Positions 1 to 5,942 are shown, numbered from the stretch's first letter. The stretch: DNA of 6,072 nt from Methanobacteriota archaeon (GCA_005878665.1 VBLR01000052.1:1-6072), one strand, 5' to 3'. The notes: a model not told the origin generated them from the sequence alone. A program made the numbers and translations.

Positions 1-1470
1 GCCCTCCTCATGCGGACCGAGCTCGCGTATCCGGGGCCGACGATCATGGACGCGAACACGTACGAGCAATTGTTCACGATGCACGGCACCACCATGATTT
101 TCCTCGTCGCAATCCCGATCCTCGCGGGGTTCGGGAACCTGATGGTCCCGCCGCTCATCGGCGCGAAGGACATGGCGTTCCCGCGCATCAACGCGTTGAG
201 CTTCTGGATCATCCCGGTCGCCGGCGTCATCATGTGGCTCGGGGCCGCGAACATCGGATGGACCGGCTACACGCCGCTGAGTGTGTACGACACGAGTTCC
301 GGCGTCGACATGTGGATTGTGGGGTTACAATTGCTCGGTATTTCGTCGACCGCGGGTGCGATCAACTTCCTCGTCACGATCCTCCGGCACCGCGCTCCCG
401 GAATCACGTTCAAGAATCTGTCCCTGTTCGTCTGGTCGATCCTCGTCACGCAAGGATTGGTCCTCCTCGCGACGCCCGTCCTCGCGGGAGGCCTGTTCAT
501 CCTCCTCCTCGATCGCCACGGCATCACGGCGTTCCTCTCGCCCGCCGTCGGCGGCGACCCGATCATGTGGCAGCATCTGTTCTGGTTCTACTCCCATCCC
601 GCCGTGTACATCATGATCCTTCCCGCGATGGGCATCATCTCGGAGGTCATCCCACGGATGAGCCACAAGCCGATCTTCGGGTACAAGGCGATCGCGCTGT
701 CGACGGTCGCGATCGGGTTCCTCTCCTTCGGCGTATGGGTCCATCACATGTTCACGACGGGCATCTCGATCTCCGCGCGCCTCCCGTTCATGGTCATCAC
801 CCTCGCGATCGCGGTGCCGAGCGGCATCAAGATCTTCAACTGGATCGCGACGATGTGGGGCGGGGCGATCGAGCTCAAGGCGCCGATGCTCTTCGCGATC
901 GGCTTCGTCACGATGTTCGTGATCGGCGGCATCAACGGCGTGTTCCAGGCGCCGATCCCGCTCGACTATCCGCTCCAAGACACGTACTGGGTCGTCGCCC
1001 ACCTGCACTACGTGCTCTTCGGCGGCACGATCCTCGGCGTCTTCGCGGGGTTCTACTTCTGGTTCCCGCGGATGTCGCGGCGCATGTACTCCGAGCGCCT
1101 CGCGCGGTGGCATTTCGCCTTCACGCTGATCGGCATGAACCTCGTCTTCTTCACGATGCACTTCCTCGGCCTCGAGGGCATGCCGCGACGGGTGTACGAC
1201 TACCCGCCATCCATGTGGACCCTGAACTGGCTCGAAACCGTCGGCGCGTTCATCTTGGGATTCGGCCAACTCATTTTCGTGGCGAACGTCGCATGGACCT
1301 CCCTCCGGGGACCCGTCTCCGATCCGGATCCCTGGGGAGAAATCCCGGGACAACAGCACGAGATGCGCGTGCCCGGGGTGCCCGTGTACGCGATGCCGAT
1401 CCTCGGCGTGCCGAACGGGGCAAGTCGCGAAGGGACTACCGAGGCAACGGGACCGCCTCGAGGTCCCTGA
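1..1470 (+). CDS. coxA: Heme-copper oxygen reductase (cytochrome c oxidase) subunit I, A2-type, 5'-partial
   Basis: Catalytic membrane subunit of an aerobic terminal oxidase: it reduces O2 to water at a heme a3-CuB centre and pumps protons. The frame is open to the left edge; residues are counted from the ATG at position 10, probably an internal Met because membrane helix I and its surroundings (roughly 60-70 residues) are missing. About 11 helices remain. Visible ligands: low-spin heme His25 and His333, CuB His196, His245 and His246, cross-linking Tyr200, heme a3 His331, and the propionate-binding Arg pair 393-394. The D-channel has Asn43, Asp54 and Asn61; the K-channel has Lys274 with Ser271. 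Helix VI reads YSHPAVY instead of GHPEVY: Tyr-Ser replaces the classical Glu, which defines the A2 group. The usual Mg/Mn-site His is Gln323, next to Asp324. After the last helix (about residue 431) comes a hydrophilic tail of about 55 residues. No subunit II or III follows, so those genes may lie upstream. The 3' end overlaps the convergent coiled-coil gene by 35 bp. Confidence 0.96.
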   Translation, partial: ALLMRTELAYPGPTIMDANTYEQLFTMHGTTMIFLVAIPILAGFGNLMVPPLIGAKDMAFPRINALSFWIIPVAGVIMWLGAANIGWTGYTPLSVYDTSSGVDMWIVGLQLLGISSTAGAINFLVTILRHRAPGITFKNLSLFVWSILVTQGLVLLATPVLAGGLFILLLDRHGITAFLSPAVGGDPIMWQHLFWFYSHPAVYIMILPAMGIISEVIPRMSHKPIFGYKAIALSTVAIGFLSFGVWVHHMFTTGISISARLPFMVITLAIAVPSGIKIFNWIATMWGGAIELKAPMLFAIGFVTMFVIGGINGVFQAPIPLDYPLQDTYWVVAHLHYVLFGGTILGVFAGFYFWFPRMSRRMYSERLARWHFAFTLIGMNLVFFTMHFLGLEGMPRRVYDYPPSMWTLNWLETVGAFILGFGQLIFVANVAWTSLRGPVSDPDPWGEIPGQQHEMRVPGVPVYAMPILGVPNGASREGTTEATGPPRGP

Positions 1471-2596
1471 GGATGTCGCTCGCGAGGCGCGTGGCCGTCT
1501 CGTAGTCGCCGCCTTCGAAGGCCGCGCGGGCCTGCTTGAGTACCTTCCGAATCTCGCTCACGTTCCGTCCCGTGTCGCGGACCCGCTTCGCCGTCTCGAG
1601 GGCTTTCGTCATCCGCTCCAAGGCATCGGCCCGCGAGACCCGCGGCTTCGCCTCACTCGATTCCTCCTCGAAGATCTCGTCCCGCATCGGCTCCATCGGT
1701 GGGGCCGGTGGCGGGGCTTGGGCGGCCGGCGGTCGCGGAGGCCGAATCTCGGGAGCCAGAGGCGGGGGCGGGTTGTTCGATTCCGTTTCCATCGGGATTT
1801 CGATGCCGCTCGCCTCGAGTGCGGCCGTGATGTACTTCTCCGCCTCGAGGAGGCTCTTCTCCTTCACCGCGAGTTTCTCGCGTTCCGAGGCGAGACTGAT
1901 CAGTTCCTCCTTGAGCGTGGTCTGCAAGTCGACGAACGAGTCGTGCTGGACCGCGGATTCCTTCTGGCGGGCGTACATCTCCTCGCTGATCTTCAGCATC
2001 TCCCGTTCGCGGGCCTCGAGGGCGTTGAGCCGCTCGTTTTGGAGCCTGATGAGTTCCTCTTCCCGCTTTGCGAGCTTGCGGTCGCGGTCCGCCATGCCGC
2101 GCTCCATCACGGTGAGTCGATCGATCGTGTCGGCGAGGGCGCGCTCGCGCTGCGCGGACAACTCCTCGCGCTCGACCAGCGCCTGGATCTTTCGCTCGGA
2201 TTCCTTCAGGTGGTCCGTCAGGTCGTGCTCCAGTCGCTTCACCTGGTCCTCGCGGTCCTTAATCCCCTTCTCGCGGTCGTTCAGGGTGCGGGCCCAGTCT
2301 TGGACGCGCCGCTCTTCGGAAGACGCCTTGTCCCGTTCCATCCGCATGCCCGCGATGTCCTTGTCCATGGACGATCGGGCCGCGACGACCTGCTCCTTCT
2401 CCTGTGCGAACTCTCCGCGCTCGGCCTTCAGGCGGGCGGCTTGGCTTTCCAGCGCCGCGCTTCGGGTGTCCAGCTCCGCGCGGAGCGCATCCAGCTCCTT
2501 CTGGCGGGCATCCAAGGCGTTCTTCGTTTCCCTCAGTTTCGAGGCCTGAGCCTTCACCGCGTCGAGGAGGACGAGGGAGGGCTTTTCGCTGGCCAT
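1436..2596 (-). CDS. Cytoplasmic coiled-coil protein with proline-rich hinge and C-terminal helical domain, function unknown
   Basis: A 386-residue protein without a signal peptide or membrane helix, and not a family I can name. Residues about 15-258 are almost continuous charged helix with heptad-like spacing and many Arg-Glu/Asp-Arg-Glu pairs, predicted coiled coil. Residues about 275-303 are rich in proline (PPPPL, PPRPP, PPPAPP), followed by an acidic stretch (304-316). Residues about 322-382 form a compact domain of two or three amphipathic helices containing FEGGDYETATRLA, resembling TPR-like helical hairpins. The layout suggests an oligomeric rod linked to a small interaction module, perhaps a scaffold or a chromosome- or cytoskeleton-associated protein; this is inference. 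The start is supported by an AGGCGGTGA Shine-Dalgarno-like sequence six bases before the ATG and a TATA box farther upstream. The gene converges on coxA with a 35-bp overlap. Long antisense frames across it are GC-codon shadows. Confidence 0.9.
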   Translation of the reverse strand: MASEKPSLVLLDAVKAQASKLRETKNALDARQKELDALRAELDTRSAALESQAARLKAERGEFAQEKEQVVAARSSMDKDIAGMRMERDKASSEERRVQDWARTLNDREKGIKDREDQVKRLEHDLTDHLKESERKIQALVEREELSAQRERALADTIDRLTVMERGMADRDRKLAKREEELIRLQNERLNALEAREREMLKISEEMYARQKESAVQHDSFVDLQTTLKEELISLASEREKLAVKEKSLLEAEKYITAALEASGIEIPMETESNNPPPPLAPEIRPPRPPAAQAPPPAPPMEPMRDEIFEEESSEAKPRVSRADALERMTKALETAKRVRDTGRNVSEIRKVLKQARAAFEGGDYETATRLASDILRDLEAVPLPR

Positions 2597-2605
2597 GTTC
2601 GGTCA

Positions 2606-2614
2606 CCGCCTGTT
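2606..2614 (-). promoter_or_regulatory. Shine-Dalgarno-like site of the coiled-coil gene
   Basis: Read on the minus strand, AGGCGGTGA lies just upstream of the ATG at 2596. The GGTGA core is complementary to the 3' end of archaeal 16S rRNA and is correctly spaced, so this gene should have a leadered mRNA. That contrasts with cca and the 5190-5918 gene, which show no such site. Confidence 0.5.
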
Positions 2615-2643
2615 TCCAGGCAAAACGAACTGGTGCATCCGAC

Positions 2644-2654
2644 GCTATATAAGC
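2644..2654 (-). promoter_or_regulatory. TATA box of the coiled-coil gene
   Basis: The minus strand reads GCTTATATAGC, a strong match to the archaeal TBP-binding box. Transcription should start about 25 bases downstream, near 2622-2626, giving a leader of about 27 bases that includes the Shine-Dalgarno-like site. The core TATATA is symmetric, so the box could also work toward the plus strand. Confidence 0.65.
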
Positions 2655-2809
2655 CGTCGTCCGCGGAAATCAACCATGAGAACGAATGATCCGCCGGAGG
2701 GCAAGCTCCAACCCGGCGAACTCGATTCCATTGGACGACTCGGGCGCAATCCCTGCTCGCGCACTGCCTTGCGAGTGGTGCTGAGACCTCGTTACCAGGC
2801 CGCCATCCC
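2655..2809. other. Intergenic stretch without a recognisable gene
   Basis: This is the central part of the 314-bp gap between the divergent coiled-coil and 74-residue genes. A plus-strand frame from the ATG at 2676 stays open, but its third-codon-position GC is clearly lower than in the surrounding genes and it runs into the next gene in another frame. Short inverted repeats such as CTCGC/GCGAG (2756-2760 and 2771-2775, 10-base loop) are weak. No convincing tRNA, box C/D RNA or riboswitch was seen. Confidence 0.5.
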
Positions 2810-2832
2810 TTTGTCAACATGCGTCAGACAAA
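2810..2832. promoter_or_regulatory. Palindromic candidate operator TTTGTC-N11-GACAAA
   Basis: TTTGTC at 2810-2815 and its exact reverse complement GACAAA at 2827-2832 are separated by 11 bases. The palindrome ends about nine bases ahead of the TATA box of the 74-residue gene, next to the expected TFB-recognition element. Dimeric archaeal regulators often bind there. The binding protein is unknown and six-base arms can occur by chance. Confidence 0.4.
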
Positions 2833-2849
2833 CGAAAGACACTTATAGC
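2833..2849 (+). promoter_or_regulatory. BRE and TATA box of the 74-residue gene / marC unit
   Basis: CGAAAG (2833-2838), a purine-rich BRE-like element, is followed by ACTTATAGC (2841-2849), a reasonable archaeal TATA box. The predicted start site is near 2869-2872, giving a leader of about 40 bases before the ATG at 2911. Only a weak Shine-Dalgarno candidate (GGGATGG) precedes that ATG. Confidence 0.5.
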
Positions 2850-2910
2850 ATCATTGTCGTGCAGCCGTCAGCACGCCTCCATGTGGCGGCGTTAACGAAG
2901 GGATGGAAAC

Positions 2911-3135
2911 ATGCCAGCACTCAAAGAGATCTCGTTCGAGTACGCGCGGCAGATCGCCGCGGTGAAGGGCCTCCAGCCGAGCAAGGTTCGAGGCACGAAC
3001 ACGCTGCGGTTCACGAAGGGCGGCAGCGAGAAGCTCCAGGTCATCACCTGGGATGAGTTCGAACGGACCGCCAGCGGCCGCGATCTCGCCGTGTACGAGA
3101 GCGGCGGCTGGATGAAGTTGATGCGAAGACACTAG
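2911..3135 (+). CDS. Small protein of unknown function (74 residues)
   Basis: A short soluble protein with no signal peptide, membrane segment or cysteine. An amphipathic helix is likely at residues about 8-19 (FEYARQIAAVKG). Alternating strand-like segments follow at about 31-35 (TLRFT) and 41-46 (KLQVIT), then a helix around 47-53 (WDEFERT) and a C-terminal segment containing VYESGGWMKLM. The mix of Lys/Arg and Trp/Phe residues and the likely small alpha-beta fold could suit nucleic-acid or protein binding, but I cannot assign a function. Evidence that it is real includes strong GC bias at third codon positions, a TATA box and BRE upstream, and a following same-strand gene only 25 bp away (marC). 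The start has only a weak ribosome-binding site. Confidence 0.82.
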   Translation: MPALKEISFEYARQIAAVKGLQPSKVRGTNTLRFTKGGSEKLQVITWDEFERTASGRDLAVYESGGWMKLMRRH

Positions 3136-3160
3136 GCCACCGTCCGTTTCAGGAACGACC

Positions 3161-3808
3161 ATGGTGGACTTGGCGTTCGGCGCCACCGCCATGGCCTCGA
3201 TTTTCGCCATCGTCGATCCGCTCGGGGTCGTCCCGTTCTTCTCGGTCCTCACCGAGGACATGGACAAGGCCCAGAAACAGAACATCATTTCGAAGGCGTG
3301 CCTGACCGCGACGATCACGCTCGGCGTCTTCGCCGTGTTCGGCCAATGGATCTTCGCGGGCTTCGGATTCACGATTCCCGCGTTCCGCATCGCGGGCGGC
3401 ATCGTCCTCTTCGGCGTCGCGTTTGAGATGTTGCGCGGGGAGCGGTCCCGCACGCGCCTCACGCAACAGGAACGCGAGGAAACGCTCGAGCGCGACGAGG
3501 TGGCCGTCGTCCCTCTTGGGATCCCTCTCCTGGCCGGGCCCGGGGCGATCACGACTGTCATGATCTTGATGTCATCTTCCGCCACGGCGCCTGAGGACAA
3601 ACTTTTCGTGTTCGCCGGAATCCTCGTGTCGGTCCTCGCCACGTACATCTTGTTGCACAACGCCGACCGGATCTTCCGACGGCTCGGGCGGGCCGGCACA
3701 CGTGCCGTTGGCCGCGTGATGGGGCTCCTGATCGCCGCGATCGCCGTGCAATTCGTCATCGACGGAATCGTCGAGGTGGCAAGGATGCACGGAATCCTCC
3801 TCACCTAG
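3161..3808 (+). CDS. MarC-family (UPF0056) integral membrane protein
   Basis: A 215-residue polytopic membrane protein, full length for the family (usually about 190-220). Two signatures are plain: IVDPLGVVPFF at residues 17-27 in the first helix region, and PLGIPLLAGPGAITTV at 118-133. About six hydrophobic segments are visible (approximately 5-28, 45-67, 72-91, 115-138, 147-166 and 185-206). A charged Arg/Glu-rich loop at 92-114 separates the two halves. The transport substrate is not established. The family name comes from the E. coli mar locus, but marC has been reported not to mediate multiple antibiotic resistance, so this should not be read as a resistance gene. The start is the first ATG after the upstream gene, 25 bp downstream of its stop, with a weak AGGA ribosome site; a second in-frame ATG is at residue 11. 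Probably co-transcribed with the 74-residue gene. Confidence 0.93.
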   Translation: MVDLAFGATAMASIFAIVDPLGVVPFFSVLTEDMDKAQKQNIISKACLTATITLGVFAVFGQWIFAGFGFTIPAFRIAGGIVLFGVAFEMLRGERSRTRLTQQEREETLERDEVAVVPLGIPLLAGPGAITTVMILMSSSATAPEDKLFVFAGILVSVLATYILLHNADRIFRRLGRAGTRAVGRVMGLLIAAIAVQFVIDGIVEVARMHGILLT

Positions 3809-3821
3809 AACGCCCCCAACT

Positions 3822-3830
3822 CCTTTTATC
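3822..3830 (+). promoter_or_regulatory. TATA-like box of cca, leaderless spacing
   Basis: CCTTTTATC lies in the 44-bp gap between marC and cca. Its centre is about 27 bases ahead of the cca ATG, and no Shine-Dalgarno sequence is visible in between, so transcription probably starts at or within a few bases of the ATG. The TTTTA run could also aid termination of marC transcripts. Confidence 0.5.
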
Positions 3831-3852
3831 CGCGGCCCAACATGCGGTCCGC

Positions 3853-5193
3853 ATGACCGTGGAGGAGCGGGTCCTCGCTCGGATCCGACCGTCCCCGGAC
3901 GAGGAGGCTCGACTCGAGAAAGTGGTCCGGGAACTCCTCGAGCGCCTGCGGGCCACGCTGAAATCGAACGGCTGGGACGCGAAGCCGTTCCTCGCCGGCT
4001 CGGTCGCAAAAGGCACGCACCTCACCGGCACAGAGATCGACGTGTTCGTCGCGTTCCCGCCGGACCTCCCGCGCGCGGACCTCGAGGACCGCGGCCTCGC
4101 GCTCGGCAAGATGCTCGAGAAAGGGACCCATCTCTACGCCGAGCATCCGTACACCCGCGGCTGGTACGGCGGCTTCGAGGTCGAAATCGTCCCCTGCTAC
4201 CGGATCACGGACGCAGCGCAGCGGATGAGTGCCGTCGACCGCACCCCGCTCCACGTGGACTACGTCCTCGGACGGGTGAAGGACGGCCAGACCAATGAGA
4301 TCCGGCTGCTGAAGGCGTGGGCGGAGGGGATCGGCGTCTACGGCGCCGAGGCGAAGATCCTCGGGTTCAGCGGCTACCTCTGCGAGCTGCTCGTCCTGAA
4401 ATACGGTTCGTTCCGAGGAGTCCTCGAGGCGAGCCTCTCGTGGCGCCCGGGCATCGTCCTCGAACTGGACCGGGCGCCCGCGCGGACCTTCCCGGAGCCG
4501 CTCACCGTCGTCGACCCGGTCGATCCGAATCGGAACGTCGCCAGCGCGGTGAGCGTCGAACAGCTCGCGACGTTCGTCCACGCGGCCCGCGAATACCTGA
4601 TGAACTCGAGCGAGCGGTTCTTCTTCCCCCGTCCGCTGAAACCGCTGTCCATCCCCAAGCTGCGGGCCGCGGCGAAGCGACGGGGCGGCGGCCTCCTGGC
4701 CATCGCGATCCCGGCACCCTCGGTCACGGAGGACGTGCTGTACCCGCAGCTCCGGAAGGCGCACCGGGCGTTCCTCGACCTGTTCCATCGGAACGAGTTC
4801 GAGGTGTTCGACTCCCGGTTCGACCTCGCGGTCAAGGACGCGATTTTCCTCTTCGAATTCGCGGTGGAGTCTCTCCCGCGCGTGTCGCGTCACGCGGGCC
4901 CGCCGGTCTGGGTGAAGAACGCGAAGGAATTCCTCGACAAGTGGCGACGAAGTCCGAAGACGATCGCCGGCCCGTTCGTCCAGGGGGAGCGGTGGGCCGT
5001 CGATGTGGCCCGCGAGGCGACCACGGCGTCGGCCCTCACGAAGGCGAAGTGGCGAGACCTGAGCATCGGCAAGGACCTCGAGAAGGCGGCACGCCGGTCG
5101 TTGCGAATCTACCCCGGAGCCGGCGCGCTCCGCGCCGGGTATGCGGAGGCGTGGACGCGCCTCTTCGACAAGCGGTTTCCCTGGGAACGCTAG
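3853..5193 (+). CDS. cca: CCA tRNA nucleotidyltransferase, archaeal class I
   Basis: Adds or repairs the 3'-terminal CCA of tRNA from CTP and ATP without a nucleic-acid template; a cytoplasmic enzyme. The 446-residue length and the collinear motifs match archaeal class I enzymes such as that of Archaeoglobus fulgidus. The nucleotidyltransferase core has the helical-turn motif GSVAKGT (49-55) and EIDVFVAFP (61-69), giving catalytic Glu61 and Asp63. The third carboxylate position reads FEVEIVPCY (108-116), so Glu111 occupies the place of A. fulgidus Asp110. Other family landmarks are YAEHPYTRG (95-103), SAVDRTP (126-132), YGAEAKILGFSGYLCELLVL (163-182), DPVDPNRNVA (221-230) and LYPQL (296-300). 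The remaining C-terminal part corresponds to the body and tail domains. The start at 3853 aligns with the expected N-terminus and is supported by the TATA-like box. The stop shares CTAG with the convergent downstream gene. Confidence 0.97.
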   Translation: MTVEERVLARIRPSPDEEARLEKVVRELLERLRATLKSNGWDAKPFLAGSVAKGTHLTGTEIDVFVAFPPDLPRADLEDRGLALGKMLEKGTHLYAEHPYTRGWYGGFEVEIVPCYRITDAAQRMSAVDRTPLHVDYVLGRVKDGQTNEIRLLKAWAEGIGVYGAEAKILGFSGYLCELLVLKYGSFRGVLEASLSWRPGIVLELDRAPARTFPEPLTVVDPVDPNRNVASAVSVEQLATFVHAAREYLMNSSERFFFPRPLKPLSIPKLRAAAKRRGGGLLAIAIPAPSVTEDVLYPQLRKAHRAFLDLFHRNEFEVFDSRFDLAVKDAIFLFEFAVESLPRVSRHAGPPVWVKNAKEFLDKWRRSPKTIAGPFVQGERWAVDVAREATTASALTKAKWRDLSIGKDLEKAARRSLRIYPGAGALRAGYAEAWTRLFDKRFPWER

Positions 5194-5918
5194 GGTGTCA
5201 AGATCTGGAATCCGATCGCCGCCTGGCGTCCACTCGTGTCGACGGCGACGATCGTGATGTCATACGCGGAGGCGGTCACGGGGAACGTCGCGTTGTAGGT
5301 GCCTCCGAGGTAGCTCTCTAAGCGGTGGCCCACGCATTGGTTCGGCCCCGTGACCGGGGTCGGCTTCACGAGGTACGGCATCTGCCCCTGGGGTGCGACC
5401 TGCACCGACACATTGCTCAGGCCGACGTTGTCCGACGCGCGGAACAGCACGTACAGCGAATTGTTGCCTGGGCCCAAGGTGGCGGACCCGATCGTCGTCG
5501 GCAGGCAGGCCAAGTCCCCGGTGTACCCGGCGTGATACGGCGAGATGGAAATCGCTTGGATCGTCGGGTCCGTGTGGTCGCTGAACGGCGGATTCAGGAG
5601 GATGATCCAGAAGGCGAGCCAACTGAAGAAATACGTGATCCCGTGGCCGATCCAGTCGCGTCGTTTGAACGACTCCGTCTTGATCCCGATGAGCGGGAAG
5701 ACGAAGTACATCCCGAATCCGACGGCAATCCCCGCGAAGAACGCGAGGACCGGGAGGACCGAGTACAGGCCGAACGCGACGAGGGCGCCGATGACGGCCC
5801 ATGCGATCGTCGCGACGGCAGCCCGGGCCCCTTCGATCTCTTTCCGCATGTAGCCGACTTCGTCGAAGTCGGGTGCGACCCAATCGGGGGCGTCCTCCTT
5901 GCGCTTCCGGCGGGCCAT
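5190..5918 (-). CDS. Membrane protein with three N-terminal helices and an exported Ig-like domain, function unknown
   Basis: A 242-residue protein. A basic N-terminus (ARRKRK) and a polar region containing DWVAPDFDEVGYMRKEIEG (12-30) precede hydrophobic segments at about 33-53, 55-77 and 90-109. The KRRD loop between helices 2 and 3 and the positive-inside rule put the N-terminus in the cytoplasm and residues 110-242 outside. That outer part is beta-rich and Ig-like: LYVLFRASDNVGLSNVSVQV and ITIVAVDTSG resemble repeats in surface-exposed Ig-type domains. It has two cysteines (138 and 195), possibly a disulfide, and three N-glycosylation sequons (Asn152, Asn169, Asn209), consistent with an exported location. 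No catalytic motif is seen; a surface, sensor or envelope-structure role is only a guess. No Shine-Dalgarno site precedes the ATG, but a T-rich box about 29 bases upstream suggests a leaderless mRNA. The stop overlaps that of cca. Confidence 0.88.
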   Translation of the reverse strand: MARRKRKEDAPDWVAPDFDEVGYMRKEIEGARAAVATIAWAVIGALVAFGLYSVLPVLAFFAGIAVGFGMYFVFPLIGIKTESFKRRDWIGHGITYFFSWLAFWIILLNPPFSDHTDPTIQAISISPYHAGYTGDLACLPTTIGSATLGPGNNSLYVLFRASDNVGLSNVSVQVAPQGQMPYLVKPTPVTGPNQCVGHRLESYLGGTYNATFPVTASAYDITIVAVDTSGRQAAIGFQILTP

Positions 5919-5942
5919 TGGGCGGTCGGAAGCAGGGGGCGC

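Noticed and set aside
325..1359. Long minus-strand open frame (344 codons) opposite the oxidase gene
   Set aside because: It encodes an Arg/Asp/Glu/His-rich, low-complexity product typical of the antisense of GC-rich codons, and the opposite strand carries a fully convincing oxidase.
234..1505. Plus-strand open frame of 423 codons overlapping the oxidase in another frame
   Set aside because: Arg/His/Pro-rich shadow caused by high third-position GC; no recognisable domain.
1536..2689. Two plus-strand frames (337 and 323 codons) antisense to the coiled-coil gene
   Set aside because: Ser/Arg-rich and Leu/Arg-rich products mirror the Glu/Arg/Leu codons of the coiled coil; the minus-strand frame has the promoter, ribosome site and sensible heptads.
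2735..2785. tRNA-like look of the segment around GGGCGCAATCCC in the intergenic region
   Set aside because: The T-loop invariants (TTC) are missing, and no acceptor, D-arm or anticodon stem can be folded by eye.
2676..3056. Plus-strand frame starting at a leaderless-like distance from the TATA box
   Set aside because: Third-position GC is well below that of real genes here, the product has no domain-like pattern, and it overlaps the better supported 74-residue gene by about 145 bases. Kept only as a transcript question in the findings.
3161..3808. Reading the MarC homologue as an antibiotic-resistance gene
   Set aside because: The name is historical; marC has been reported not to contribute to multiple antibiotic resistance, and nothing in the context suggests resistance.
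3842..3856. Four-codon upstream frame ending in ATGA at the cca start
   Set aside because: It would lie mostly outside the predicted leaderless transcript, and such short frames occur often by chance.
3826..4893. Minus-strand open frame of 355 codons opposite cca
   Set aside because: Highly charged shadow product; cca on the plus strand has intact family motifs.
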